A stretch of 61,946 nt of DNA from an uncultured Ruminococcus sp. (GTDB taxonomy: Bacteria; Bacillota; Clostridia; Oscillospirales; Acutalibacteraceae), in contig CACYTI010000013.1 of NCBI GenBank assembly GCA_902777275.1, positions 1 to 61,946 of the forward strand, read 5' to 3'. A program made the position numbers and the translations under genes. Of this stretch, positions 34,608-43,533 are shown piece by piece (within the stretch, counting starts at the first letter, position 1; each line of letters starts with the position of its first letter). The notes under the pieces were generated by a model, which saw nothing but the letters and a program-made list of their open reading frames with translations, did no database searches and was not told where the DNA came from.

Positions 34608-34703
34608 TTGCTTGCCGAAAGGTTAGATGAAATCATTGAACAGGTAAGAAGTCCTGTAACTGCAATTTCTGTTGTTGAATACATTGACAAAAAAGCAGCA
34701 TAA
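34608..34703 (+). pseudogene. Short coding remnant
   Basis: A frame reading LLAERLDEIIEQVRSPVTAI then SVVEYIDKKAA ends in TAA at 34701-34703. The composition is protein-like (amphipathic helix) but only about 31 codons are open from TTG 34608, which is poorly placed relative to the AGAGGAG at 34585-34591. It reads like the C-terminal end of a deleted gene. A true small protein starting at an unusual codon is possible. Confidence 0.3.
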
Positions 34704-34709
34704 CCAAAT

Positions 34710-34744
34710 CCCCGTGTGCCGAAAGGTGTGCGGGGGCATTTTTT
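34710..34744 (+). terminator. Rho-independent terminator
   Basis: CCCCG (34710-34714) pairs with CGGGG (34731-34735), with an inner CC/GG pair around a GAAA loop, followed by CATTTTTTG. It ends transcripts from the D-2-hydroxyacid dehydrogenase gene. Confidence 0.65.
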
Positions 34745-34802
34745 GTTATATCGCAAACTTCTTTTTCCGCCGTTGAGGAAGTTTTCCAAACGAATGATTT
34801 TT

Positions 34803-34838
34803 CCAAAGGCAGGAGGGAGCGCCCACCGTCGCTTTTTG
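34803..34838. repeat. Copy of a 34-bp intergenic repeat
   Basis: CCAAAGGCAGGAGGGAGCGC followed by CCACCGTCGCTTTT recurs at 40357-40390 with two changes (GGAGTGAGC, CCGGCGC). Both copies are preceded by a TTTCCGCCGTTGAGGAAG- or TTTCCCCGTTGATGAACG-like stretch and lie next to transcription start or end regions. Unknown role. Confidence 0.5.
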
Positions 34839-34964
34839 CTTAAAACATATCACAATCAGCGCGAATGTCTAAAAATTGATAAAAAGAATTGAAAATGTCC
34901 AAAAAATAAGATAAAATAATAACAAAGAAATATTTGCGCACGACAGCGTATAGGAGGTATTGGA

Positions 34965-37955
34965 ATGAAAAAATTATTATCGCTTTTGCTTGCGGCAGCA
35001 ATCGTATTCTCGCTTGTTCCGCTGAGTGCTTTGCAGGCGTTCGCGGCGAAAACCGGCGGCTCTGTTTCCCCGGTAGGCAATGATGGGACGCATACTTTTA
35101 TTGTAGTAGGCTCGCCTGGCGAGATATTCGGCTCGGCTTGGAGCGTTAACGAATCCAATAAGATGACATTGAATGCCAACGGCTGTTATGAAAAGACTTA
35201 CACCGTTGACAAGGCTTACACCGACGTTCAGCTTAAGGTTGTAAGGGACGGTGTTAATTGGATCGGCGACAGCGAGGGCAAAAATATTGCCTTCAACCTC
35301 AAAGGTGCGGGCACGTTTACGGTAACGATCGACCCCGATATCAACGAGATCACCGTAACGGGCGACAACGTTGATTTTGTAACCAAAATGGAATACAGCG
35401 CGGTTTACGCGGTGGGCAACGGCAGTGAAGGATGGCTGAACGATATATGCTGGGATGAAGATGAACCGATCAATAGAATGACCGAGGTTGCGGACGACGT
35501 ATGGGAAATCACGTTTGGGAATGTTCCGGAATTCACTGATTGCGAACTTAAATTCGCGATTGACGGTGAGTGGGCACGCAACTTTGGCGGCACGTTCGTG
35601 CGGAGCGGCGCCGAAAGCGACGCTGTTTACAACGGCGGCGGCATTCGCTTTGAAACAGGAAACGACCCGATGACGGTCAAGCTCCGCCTTGACCTCAGCA
35701 ATTTTAACTTCTCAACCAAAAAGGGCGCGAAATTCACGGTATTGTTCAATCCGGATCATGAAGATACTTATATAGTGGCGGGTTCAAACGCCGAGATATT
35801 CGGCACCATGTGGGACTCCTTCAACGAATCCAACAAAATGACAAGGAATAAAGACGGAATATATGAAAAGAGCTACACCGTTGGCTGTGATTATGATGAC
35901 GTTCAGATCAAGGTCGTAAAGAACAACTGGGATTGGTTCGGCGACAGCGAGGGCAACAATATCGCTTTCAACCTCACAGGCGCGGGCACATTCACCGTGG
36001 TAATCGATCCCGACACCAACGAGATCACGGTGACGGGCGATAATGTTGAGTTATTGAATGATTTTAACTATAACTCTGTTTTCGCTTTCGGCAACGGCGA
36101 AGGCTGCTGGCTCAACGACTCCGTATGGGATCCCGCTTACGTGGCAAACGAAATGACCGAGGTCACCGAGGACATATGGGAAATCGAGTTTGAGCACGTT
36201 ACCGAGGAGATTGACCGTCAGGTAAAATTCTCGATCGACGGCGTGTCCACGCAAACCTTCTGCGGTGATTTCGCGGGAAGCGGCGTTCAGAGCGACGCGG
36301 TTTACAACGGCAACGAAATCACGTTTGACACCGATTATAATTATCAGACGGTCAAGCTGCAGTTAGACCTCAGCAATTTTAACATCTCAAACAAGACAGG
36401 CGCAAAGTTCACGGTCACGATTACAGAGGAGGACGAGGAGCCGACAACAGAGCCTCCCACTGAGCCGCCCACCGCCGCGCCTCCGATGATGTCGGATGAT
36501 GAGATTTATGAAAACACTCCCCTAATCGTCCCCTCCGGTTCGATTGTTGAATTTACTCCCGAGAACAGCGGTTTGTACCGCTTTGGTACTCCCGGCGACA
36601 TGAACATTTGGAAAATAAGCGTATTTGACGTCAATTCAAACCTGCTGCAGGACGCGTTTTACAGCTCCCTCGAAAGGATCCTGCACAAGGAAGTTACTTT
36701 TTATTTTGAGGTTTATTCCGAAGACGGAGAAGACATGGAGCTGTTTGTCGAACGCCTTCCCGACGAACCCGTGTCGGAGGATACATTCCTGCCCGTTGAC
36801 ACTCATCTCTACCGCTTTACGCCCGAAGAGAGCGGTGAATACGCGTTCGCGGGCGTCAGCATGCTTTACGACGAAGACGGCAACAAGCTTGAGAACCTCG
36901 ATTATTCCCCTGGAATAAGCTTTTATCACTATTGCGACGATCAGATGACCTATTTTTTCAGGCCGAAAAGCGGATTGCAAACAGGCGTCTCAACAGATGA
37001 AACTTCATATTTTATCGTTTCAAAGGCGGGAGATTTCAATAATATAGCGTTCCCGAGGGACAGCGTTGATATATTTATGGGCGACAAGAGCAGCTTGTAT
37101 GTATACGCCCCGTCACAGCTCGGCAACAGCTTCATCAACGACAACCCAGCGCAGTACGACAATCTCTCGCCGAATTACGTTTCTTTCACAAGCTCGGACC
37201 CGTCCGTGGTTAGCGTGGATTCGATCACCACTTATTCAAACCGGAGCTTTGCCAAGCTGAGCGCCAAAAAGTACGGAACCGTTGATATCACCGCCACATC
37301 AAAAACCGGGTCTATGGCGATCTGCTCGGTCACGGTCAACGTGATCGATCTGACATCCGGAGATGAAACAACGGAAAACAGTGCAATGTTCACAGGCGCA
37401 GGCGAATGGGAATGGATGAAGACGGTCACCTGCTATTACCGCTTCGTTCCCGAGAAGGACGGATATTACGTGTTTGATATTGAAGCCCAGGTCGTGCATT
37501 CATACCTTGACGGAAGCACAGCCGACTATATGTTATGCACTCCTGTCGAAGTATCGGGCGACGGTTATCTTTACAATTGCAATCCCTATTACTACTGCGA
37601 AAAGGGAGTTGCGTATAATATTCGCGCTCAGGTAAGCATTCAAACCTACGATTGGTCAGAGGAGTCCGAAACGATAGAGTACTTCGCCGGAAGAGCCGTA
37701 CTAAAAAACTGTGCTGAAGAAGATTTGCCGCCGCGATTTGCGGATATCGACGGCGACGGAGAGATCGGAGTAAACGATGTAATGGCTGTTCAGGCGGTTC
37801 TCTGTGAGTATACAAACGCCGACACCGAAGTGGTTCTTCAATTCGGAGACGTAAACCGCGACGGCGTTGTAGACGTAAGGGATATAACCGCAGTCCAGCG
37901 CTATTTAGCGGAATACGAAAACCCCTACGGAATAGGCCGCCCGGTCGTCGGCTGA
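34965..37955 (+). CDS. Secreted multidomain protein with type I dockerin
   Basis: 996 residues. Signal peptide (LLSLLLAAAIVFSLVPLSAL, cleavage near AFA). Residues ~40-265 and ~268-490 are two copies of a two-part beta module: part A with EIFGSAW, NESNKMT, YTDVQLKVV, GDSEG, NIAFNL, GAGTFTVTIDPD, and part B with YAVGNG, GWLND, VWEI; part A resembles X25/carbohydrate-binding modules of amylases and pullulanases. A PT-rich linker (~491-510), two PPC-like beta domains, a Big2 domain (~685-780), a further beta domain and a dockerin (~925-985: DIDGDGEIGVNDV and DVNRDGVVDVRDI calcium loops) follow. It has no catalytic motif: a binding or scaffold-associated protein that would attach through a cohesin. 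GGAGG precedes the ATG. Confidence 0.8.
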   Translation: MKKLLSLLLAAAIVFSLVPLSALQAFAAKTGGSVSPVGNDGTHTFIVVGSPGEIFGSAWSVNESNKMTLNANGCYEKTYTVDKAYTDVQLKVVRDGVNWIGDSEGKNIAFNLKGAGTFTVTIDPDINEITVTGDNVDFVTKMEYSAVYAVGNGSEGWLNDICWDEDEPINRMTEVADDVWEITFGNVPEFTDCELKFAIDGEWARNFGGTFVRSGAESDAVYNGGGIRFETGNDPMTVKLRLDLSNFNFSTKKGAKFTVLFNPDHEDTYIVAGSNAEIFGTMWDSFNESNKMTRNKDGIYEKSYTVGCDYDDVQIKVVKNNWDWFGDSEGNNIAFNLTGAGTFTVVIDPDTNEITVTGDNVELLNDFNYNSVFAFGNGEGCWLNDSVWDPAYVANEMTEVTEDIWEIEFEHVTEEIDRQVKFSIDGVSTQTFCGDFAGSGVQSDAVYNGNEITFDTDYNYQTVKLQLDLSNFNISNKTGAKFTVTITEEDEEPTTEPPTEPPTAAPPMMSDDEIYENTPLIVPSGSIVEFTPENSGLYRFGTPGDMNIWKISVFDVNSNLLQDAFYSSLERILHKEVTFYFEVYSEDGEDMELFVERLPDEPVSEDTFLPVDTHLYRFTPEESGEYAFAGVSMLYDEDGNKLENLDYSPGISFYHYCDDQMTYFFRPKSGLQTGVSTDETSYFIVSKAGDFNNIAFPRDSVDIFMGDKSSLYVYAPSQLGNSFINDNPAQYDNLSPNYVSFTSSDPSVVSVDSITTYSNRSFAKLSAKKYGTVDITATSKTGSMAICSVTVNVIDLTSGDETTENSAMFTGAGEWEWMKTVTCYYRFVPEKDGYYVFDIEAQVVHSYLDGSTADYMLCTPVEVSGDGYLYNCNPYYYCEKGVAYNIRAQVSIQTYDWSEESETIEYFAGRAVLKNCAEEDLPPRFADIDGDGEIGVNDVMAVQAVLCEYTNADTEVVLQFGDVNRDGVVDVRDITAVQRYLAEYENPYGIGRPVVG

Positions 37956-38031
37956 GCCGGCAGCTTGAAGCTGCACCCGGTCCGCGCTTCTAAACAACAT
38001 AAAAAGACCTTCCTTCAACGCACGCGTAAGA

Positions 38032-38244
38032 CCGCGCCGTTGAAGGAAGGTTTTATTATATTATGTTATTAATAGGCGCCCTGCCCCGTCGTGGCAACGA
38101 CCGCGCCGTTGAAGGAAGGTTTTTATTATATTATGTTATTAATAGGCGCCCTGCCCCGTCGTGGCAACGACCGCGCCGTTGAAGGAAGGTTTTTATTATA
38201 TGATGTTATTAGTAGGCGCCCTGCCCTGTCGTGGCAACGACCGC
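38032..38244. repeat. Tandem repeat, three copies of about 70 bp
   Basis: Three copies start at 38032, 38101 and 38171. Each has CCGCGCCGTTGAAGGAAGG, TTTTATTATATTATGTTATT, AATAGGCGCCCTGCCC and CGTCGTGGCAACGA in order. The first unit is one base shorter and the third has a few substitutions. Each contains half of the CTTCCTTCAACG...CGTTGAAGGAAG hairpin, whose partner arm is at 38009-38020. Single copies occur at about 7600, 14690-14900 and 18940. Confidence 0.8.
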
Positions 38245-38249
38245 AAAAG

Positions 38250-38276
38250 CCCCGTGTACCTGAAAGATACACGGGG
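38250..38276. terminator. Terminator-like hairpin downstream of rfbB
   Basis: CCCCGTGTA (38250-38258) and TACACGGGG (38268-38276) make a perfect 9-bp stem. It lies between convergent genes; on the minus strand it is followed by CTTTTG, on the plus strand by TGATTTTGG, so direction is uncertain. Confidence 0.6.
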
Positions 38277-38322
38277 TGATTTTGGTTTATCCGGGGATGA
38301 ATCGCTGATTTAATTGACTTTA

Positions 38323-39384
38323 TCAATCTTTATTAGCTTGGGTATACATATTGTCGTAGTAATTCATATACGCGCCCGAGGTGATTTTATCCATCCATTC
38401 CTCGTTGTTCAGATACCACTCGATCGTCTCGGCGATTCCCTGCTCAAAGGTGTAGGCGGGCGCCCAGCCAAGCTGCGTGGTTATCTTTGTGTTGTCAATG
38501 GCGTAGCGTCTGTCGTGACCGGGGCGATCCTTGACATACTGAATAAGCTCCTCGCTCTTGCCGAGCGTCTTGATGATAAGCTTGACGATCTCAATATTTG
38601 CCTTTTCATTGTTGCCGCCGATGTTGTAAACCTCGCCGGTAACGCCCTTGTGGAGCACTGTGTCGATCGCCGCGCAGTGGTCGGAAACGTGCAGCCAGTC
38701 ACGGATCTGCATTCCGTCGCCGTAAACGGGCAGAGATTTGCCTGACTTGCAGTTGTTTATCATAAGCGGAATGAGCTTTTCGGGGAACTGATAGGGTCCG
38801 TAGTTGTTGGAGCACCGTGTGATGTTCACGGGCATACCGAAGGTTTCATGGTAAGCTCGAACAACCATATCGGCGCTTGCCTTGGAAGCGGAATAGGGGC
38901 TGTTGGGTGAGAGGGGAGTCGTTTCCTCAAACATTCCCGTTTTGCCCAGTGCGCCGTAAACCTCGTCGGTTGAAACCTGTAAATACTTCACGCCGTCTTT
39001 GTACTCGCGTGAATACTTATCGTCGGGTGCGGTTTTCCAGAAGCTTTTTGCGACGTCAAGCAGAGTTTGCGTGCCGATAACGTTTGTGGTGAGGAAGATT
39101 TCCGGCTCGGTGATAGAGCGGTCAACGTGAGATTCGGCGGCGAAGTTCACCACTGTGTCGATGTTGTATTTTTCAAAAATTTCGGTCAAAGCCTCTCTGT
39201 CGCGGATGTCCGCTTTAATAAAGGTGTAGCGCGGATCGTTTTCGACATCTCTGAGGTTGTCCAAGTTGCCCGCATAGGTGAGCGCGTCGATGTTTATGAT
39301 GTTGTAGTCGTGACGGCTGAGCATATGATGAACAAAATTTGAGCCGATAAAGCCCGCGCCGCCTGTTACCAGAATGTTTTTCAT
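38323..39384 (-). CDS. rfbB: dTDP-glucose 4,6-dehydratase
   Basis: 353 residues of the extended SDR family. ILVTGGAGFIGSNFVHHML gives the NAD loop, STDEVYG the catalytic Thr-Asp-Glu set, and YSASKASADMVVRAY the Tyr-x-x-x-Lys, all as in RmlB. It converts dTDP-glucose to dTDP-4-keto-6-deoxyglucose. GAGGGAG precedes ATG 39384. Last gene in the minus-strand sugar cluster, 18 bp after rfbA; the product feeds the WecE-like transaminase encoded at the head of the cluster. Confidence 0.95.
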   Translation of the reverse strand: MKNILVTGGAGFIGSNFVHHMLSRHDYNIINIDALTYAGNLDNLRDVENDPRYTFIKADIRDREALTEIFEKYNIDTVVNFAAESHVDRSITEPEIFLTTNVIGTQTLLDVAKSFWKTAPDDKYSREYKDGVKYLQVSTDEVYGALGKTGMFEETTPLSPNSPYSASKASADMVVRAYHETFGMPVNITRCSNNYGPYQFPEKLIPLMINNCKSGKSLPVYGDGMQIRDWLHVSDHCAAIDTVLHKGVTGEVYNIGGNNEKANIEIVKLIIKTLGKSEELIQYVKDRPGHDRRYAIDNTKITTQLGWAPAYTFEQGIAETIEWYLNNEEWMDKITSGAYMNYYDNMYTQANKD

Positions 39385-39402
39385 AGTTTTTTCTCCCTCT
39401 TG

Positions 39403-40272
39403 TTAAATAGAATCCGCAAGGCTGATCAAATACTGACCGTAATCGGTCATTTTAAGCTCTTCGCCCAGCTTCCTGAGCTGTTCGGTGGTTATAAAGCCTC
39501 TGCGCCACGCTATTTCCTCAATGCAGCTTATATACATTCCCTGCATGGACTGAATGGTTTCCACATACTCCGCCGCCTTGAGCAGGCCTGTGGGCGTGCC
39601 TGTGTCGAGCCACGCCATTCCTCTGCCTAACAGCATAACATCTAACTCGCCGTTTTCAAGGTAAATGCTGTTTATTGAGGATATCTCAAGCTCGCCGCGT
39701 GCCGAGGGCTCAATGCTCTTGGCGTATTCAATAACCTTGTTGTCGTAGAAGTACAGTCCGGGCACCGCGTATCTTGATTTCGGCTTTTTCGGCTTTTCTT
39801 CAATTGAAAGCACCCTGCCGTTTTCGTCGAATTCTACCACGCCGAAGTCGCGCGGGTTCATAACGGGATAACCGAACACGGTTGCTCCGCTCGATTTTTC
39901 GCGCGCTTTCAGGAGCATATTGGGAAAATTCATGCCGTAGAACACATTGTCGCCCAAAATCAGGCAAACGCTGTCGTCGCCTATGAACTCTTCGCCGATT
40001 ATGAACGCCTGAGCCAAGCCCTTCGGCTCCTCTTGAACTGCGTATTGAAGCGAGATCCCTATCCGGGAGCCGTCGCCGAGCAGCTCGCGGTACATGGGGG
40101 TGTCCTCCGGTGTGGAGATTACCAGAATATCGGTGATGTTTGCAAGCATAAGAATTGAAAGCGGGTAATAAATGAGCGGCTTGTCATAAACGGGCAGCAG
40201 CTGCTTTGAAACCGTCTTTGTCATCGGATAAAGCCTTGTGCCGCGTCCGCCCGCGAGAATTATTCCTTTCAT
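39403..40272 (-). CDS. rfbA: Glucose-1-phosphate thymidylyltransferase
   Basis: 289 residues. [19 protein letters not shown] (nucleotidyl-transferase G-rich motif), [16 protein letters not shown], then GDNVFYG and EEKPKKPKS are RmlA signatures. It makes dTDP-glucose from dTTP and glucose-1-phosphate and is usually feedback-inhibited by dTDP-sugars. AAGGAG precedes ATG 40272. No rfbC or rfbD is present, so the pathway does not lead to rhamnose here. Confidence 0.95.
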   Translation of the reverse strand: MKGIILAGGRGTRLYPMTKTVSKQLLPVYDKPLIYYPLSILMLANITDILVISTPEDTPMYRELLGDGSRIGISLQYAVQEEPKGLAQAFIIGEEFIGDDSVCLILGDNVFYGMNFPNMLLKAREKSSGATVFGYPVMNPRDFGVVEFDENGRVLSIEEKPKKPKSRYAVPGLYFYDNKVIEYAKSIEPSARGELEISSINSIYLENGELDVMLLGRGMAWLDTGTPTGLLKAAEYVETIQSMQGMYISCIEEIAWRRGFITTEQLRKLGEELKMTDYGQYLISLADSI

Positions 40273-40356
40273 AGCTAAAGCTCCTTGTGATTAGTTTTTT
40301 ATTATATCGGAAACTTCGATTTCCCCGTTGATGAACGTATTGAAAAACGAACGTAT

Positions 40357-40390
40357 CCAAAGGCAGGAGTGAGCGCCCACCGGCGCTTTT
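40357..40390. repeat. Second copy of the 34-bp intergenic repeat
   Basis: CCAAAGGCAGGAGTGAGCGC then CCACCGGCGCTTTT matches 34803-34838. Here it lies directly after the stop of the glycosyltransferase gene and before rfbA, in a 116-bp gap within the sugar cluster. Confidence 0.5.
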
Positions 40391-41840
40391 ATGAGTAAAT
40401 CTTATTCGCGCTCATGGCGAAAAGATAAAGAGTGAACACGGCAAACGGCAGAATTAACAGCATACGCGCCCAAGCGATAACGCGGACGTTTTGCGGACCT
40501 TTGATTTTGAGGTTCACACGCTTTTCGGGATGATTCAGCACAAGCAGCAGCACCGCGCTGACAATGGCGACGCCGGAGAACAACGGCTGCATCTTTTCCC
40601 AGAGTTGGTTATTTTCATAAATATAGTTATCTATATTGGCGTACTTGCTTTTTTCGTCATACTTGACAGTATATCCGAAAAATCTTTGGACAACCGATTT
40701 GTTTACAAAGTCGACCCGGAACATATTTGACGCGCGCAGGATCATCTTTATCAGCAGAGCAAGCTGCATCGCAAAGTCGAACAGCGAGTTGTAGAAGCGG
40801 TTGTCGTCGTTCTGAATAAGCACAATGTAAAGGAACGGCGTAAGAAGCGCAAGACGGTAGAACGAAAACGGAGAAAACGCCAGATAGCAGGTGTAAGTGA
40901 CGGTGATCATATAAACGACGTATTTGCCCGCCATACATCCGCTGCTTTCATAGTCGGAATTTTTAAAGTCACGCGTGTAGCAGTATAAGTAAATAAGCAC
41001 AAGAGCTATCGCGAAGAACGAGATACCGCCGAAGCTTGTACTGAGATTTGACGGAAACATTTCCTCAAGCATCTGCTTTGCGGGTCCGGAATTCATAGAT
41101 TCCTCGTAGCCCGGCGCGCCTCTGAAAAACAGCTTTTGCACTATCAGACCCGAAGAAGCGATAGCTGCCTTGACGAAAAGGCGCAGAATGTTCTTTTCGG
41201 TGATCATCAACGCTGCCAGGAAAGGAAGCAGGAAAAACGGCTTGATGGAAATGGCGAGCACCGACCACGCAATAAAAGCCCGGTGCTTGTTTTTCAGCAG
41301 GCAGTTTATCGCCAACACCGACGCAGCGATCATAAGAATGTCGTTTTGACCCGAATAGCAAACCGACAGGTAAATATATGTTGAGCTTGCCGTCAGGAAC
41401 ATTACCCACACGCTCTTTGATTTGTCGCCCGTGATGCGCATAGTGATTTTTTTTGCGTAAATGAGCACGATTACCGTGACGACGACCAAAAAGAATTTGG
41501 AATAAGCGAGCATGAGCGCGGAGCTCATTATGGGTTTGCCGAAAAACCTCTGCATTATCCAGATCGGGATATTCCATATGGACCACGGCAGCACCGACAT
41601 AAGCTCGCTGCCCATGTGCGCGTGGTGAACATGGTTCACGTTTTCAGCTGTAAAGGCGTAAAACTCGCGGAACCTGCCGTCGGCGATGCTGTCCCACACA
41701 TTGGTTGACCAAATCGTAAGGCTTTGGGTGTCCCATGTGGAGGAGGTTAAAAATACAAACATTCCGGTGACTATCGCGATTATCCACTCGGCAAGGTACA
41801 CCTTGTCGCTTCGATACATATTTAAAAATTTTTCTTTCAC
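40389..41840 (-). CDS. Polytopic GT-C type glycosyltransferase
   Basis: 483 residues with 10-12 membrane helices. The first external loop has STWDTQSLTIW and HHAHMGSELMSVLPW, an acidic residue placed early as in GT-C enzymes; later helices include SKFFLVVVTVIVLIYAK and RLALLTPFLYIVLIQ. Such proteins transfer sugars from undecaprenyl-phosphate donors to glycans outside the cell. The cluster supplies the donor (GT2 enzyme plus two flippase-like proteins), fitting the Gtr three-part system. I use GTG 41840 with GGAG about 12 bases upstream; ATG 41819 is possible. The longer frame to 41918 overlaps the EamA gene. Confidence 0.65.
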   Translation of the reverse strand: MKEKFLNMYRSDKVYLAEWIIAIVTGMFVFLTSSTWDTQSLTIWSTNVWDSIADGRFREFYAFTAENVNHVHHAHMGSELMSVLPWSIWNIPIWIMQRFFGKPIMSSALMLAYSKFFLVVVTVIVLIYAKKITMRITGDKSKSVWVMFLTASSTYIYLSVCYSGQNDILMIAASVLAINCLLKNKHRAFIAWSVLAISIKPFFLLPFLAALMITEKNILRLFVKAAIASSGLIVQKLFFRGAPGYEESMNSGPAKQMLEEMFPSNLSTSFGGISFFAIALVLIYLYCYTRDFKNSDYESSGCMAGKYVVYMITVTYTCYLAFSPFSFYRLALLTPFLYIVLIQNDDNRFYNSLFDFAMQLALLIKMILRASNMFRVDFVNKSVVQRFFGYTVKYDEKSKYANIDNYIYENNQLWEKMQPLFSGVAIVSAVLLLVLNHPEKRVNLKIKGPQNVRVIAWARMLLILPFAVFTLYLFAMSANKIYS

Positions 41841-41872
41841 TTTAACAAAACACTCCAAACCGCCGCCTGTAA

Positions 41873-42244
41873 TCAAAAGGGAAGGTAGCCGCCCAGCGAA
41901 AACAGGGCGATACCGCACATCAGCACGATCATTCCGATAACCTTTTTGACGGTGAATTTTTCCTTGAGAAATATAAATCCGAGCACCGCCACAAAAATAT
42001 ATCCCGCGCTCTCAAAAATGGGACCTGCGGACACATCCACGAATTTGTAGCAGTACATTGTTATCAGCATAGAACAGAAGAACATTCCGTAGGCGATCAA
42101 AACAAGCGGATTAAGATATTCTTTTATTTTGCTGTCGTATATTTTGTCGGCGCTTTTTTTCAGCAATATCTGTGATACGGACGAAATGAACACCGAAACC
42201 AAAAATACGCATGAAAAAACCGTTACAAGCTGTTCGTTACTCAT
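41873..42244 (-). CDS. Small EamA/SMR-type membrane protein (flippase subunit-like)
   Basis: 123 residues, four membrane helices. IFESAGYIFVAVLGFIFLKEKFTVKKVIGMIVLMCGIALF (here in parts: FVAVLGFIFLKEKF and GMIVLMCGIALF) is the SMR/EamA pattern, and the size matches ArnE/ArnF-type half-transporters. It starts within the end of the second such gene (8 bp overlap). With the GT2 neighbour, it probably helps flip an undecaprenyl-phosphate sugar. Drug efflux is the other possibility for this family, but the context favours the flippase. Confidence 0.7.
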   Translation of the reverse strand: MSNEQLVTVFSCVFLVSVFISSVSQILLKKSADKIYDSKIKEYLNPLVLIAYGMFFCSMLITMYCYKFVDVSAGPIFESAGYIFVAVLGFIFLKEKFTVKKVIGMIVLMCGIALFSLGGYLPF

Positions 42245-42596
42245 TGTTCGACACCACCAATACAACGCCCGCGAAAACGATTATCGAGCCGACTATTTTA
42301 TACCATGTGATGTTGTCCCCGAGAAACAGCGCACCCCAAAGCATACCCCATGCTATGCAGATAGCCTTGTTGGTGAACGCCACGGTGAGCGGCAGCTTTT
42401 TGAGCACCTGCTGCCAGAGAATAGCGTAAATCCCCAAAAACATTACCGCAAGCCCTGCGAACAGAAGAAAATAAAACGAGAGGAAGTCGTTATTAAAGGC
42501 GAGCTTCATAAATACGCCGACAAACGAATACAAAAGCAGTATCGCGTGAAGCACCGCATAGGTTTTTATGTCAAATTTTTTTTTGTTATTATCCAT
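42237..42596 (-). CDS. Small EamA/SMR-type membrane protein (flippase subunit-like)
   Basis: 119 residues with four helices (YAVLHAILLLYSFVGVFMKL, FLLFAGLAVMFLGIYAILW, AFTNKAICIAWGMLWGALF, IVGSIIVFAGVVLVV). WQQVLKKLPLTVAFTNKAI closely follows the ArnE/EmrE 'L-K-x-x-P-L-x-x-A-Y' turn. It is probably the second half of a heterodimer with the gene at 41873-42244. It overlaps the GT2 gene by 8 bp; GAGG lies nine bases before ATG 42596. Confidence 0.7.
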   Translation of the reverse strand: MDNNKKKFDIKTYAVLHAILLLYSFVGVFMKLAFNNDFLSFYFLLFAGLAVMFLGIYAILWQQVLKKLPLTVAFTNKAICIAWGMLWGALFLGDNITWYKIVGSIIVFAGVVLVVSNNE

Positions 42597-43530
42597 GTTT
42601 TTCGTCCTCAAAGCCTATCCTGTCACGGATAACAAACTGCGGAGCGCGGTTTATGCTCAGGTATATTCTTCCCACATATTCGCCCACCATGCCCAGCATA
42701 AGCATTATCATGCCTCCGATGAACAGCAGGACCGCCATTGTTGAGCTCCAGCCCAACAGAGATTCGGGAACGATTATTTTATGTATTATAACATAGATGC
42801 CGAACAGAAAGCCTGCAGCGGCTGTGATAAAGCCGAGGAAGGTGGCGAAGCGCAGCGGCTTGACCGAGAAAGAGGTGAAGCCGTTTATCCAAAGAAGAAG
42901 CAGTTTTTTCAGACTGTAGCCCGAGGAGCCCTCGAAGCGCTCTCTGTGGTTGACCTCGACGTTTGTAACCTTTTTTGTGGCGCGCAGCAGAAGTCCGCTC
43001 ATGTACGGGTAGGGGTTTTCATAGCGTAATACTTCATCTACCACGTATCGGCGGCAGGCGAAGTAGCTCATTATTTTCAGATCCTTCGGTTTGCTCAGCA
43101 GCCAGCACGCCATCATGTCGTTGACCTTGCTGCCGAAGTTGCGGAAGCCCGAATGCTGCTTGTTTTTATACTCGGCAAACACCAAATCGAAGTCGCCGAG
43201 CTTGTCTATCAGCTTGAATACCTCGTTGGCGGGGGTTTGTCCGTCATCGTCAAGGCAAACCACGATGTCGCCCGTAAGATATGTAAAGCCCGCCATTATC
43301 GCCGAATGCTGACCGAAGTTGCGGGACAAATCAAGCCCCTTGACGCGCGGATTTGCCTTTGACAGCGCCTTTATCGTGTCAATAACGCGGTCGGGCGAGT
43401 TGTCGTTAATAAGAATGATTTCATAATCGTAGCCTCCGTGCCCCGTGACGGTGCCGACGATCTCGTCAACTACACTGCCGACTGTGTTTTCGGAGCGGTA
43501 GCACGGAATTACAAATGAAATTTTTTCCAT
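42589..43530 (-). CDS. GT2 polyprenyl-phosphate sugar transferase (GtrB/ArnC-like)
   Basis: 313 residues. GT-A domain with ISFVIPCYRSENTVGSVV at the start, CLDDDGQTPANEV (DxD-type), then two membrane helices near the C-terminus (FATFLGFITAAAGFLFGIY, STMAVLLFIGGMIMLMLGMV) and the tail GEYVGRIYLSINRAPQFVIR. This is the dolichyl-phosphate-mannose synthase/ArnC form that loads undecaprenyl phosphate with a nucleotide sugar on the cytoplasmic face. The donor here is probably dTDP-Fuc4N or its N-acetyl form. AGGGTG before ATG 43530. Part of the eight-gene cluster. Confidence 0.85.
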   Translation of the reverse strand: MEKISFVIPCYRSENTVGSVVDEIVGTVTGHGGYDYEIILINDNSPDRVIDTIKALSKANPRVKGLDLSRNFGQHSAIMAGFTYLTGDIVVCLDDDGQTPANEVFKLIDKLGDFDLVFAEYKNKQHSGFRNFGSKVNDMMACWLLSKPKDLKIMSYFACRRYVVDEVLRYENPYPYMSGLLLRATKKVTNVEVNHRERFEGSSGYSLKKLLLLWINGFTSFSVKPLRFATFLGFITAAAGFLFGIYVIIHKIIVPESLLGWSSTMAVLLFIGGMIMLMLGMVGEYVGRIYLSINRAPQFVIRDRIGFEDEKHG

Positions 43531-43533
43531 TTA

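Noticed and set aside
38032-38244. Possible CRISPR array
   Set aside because: The units are contiguous 70-bp tandem repeats without unique spacers, and no cas genes are in the window.
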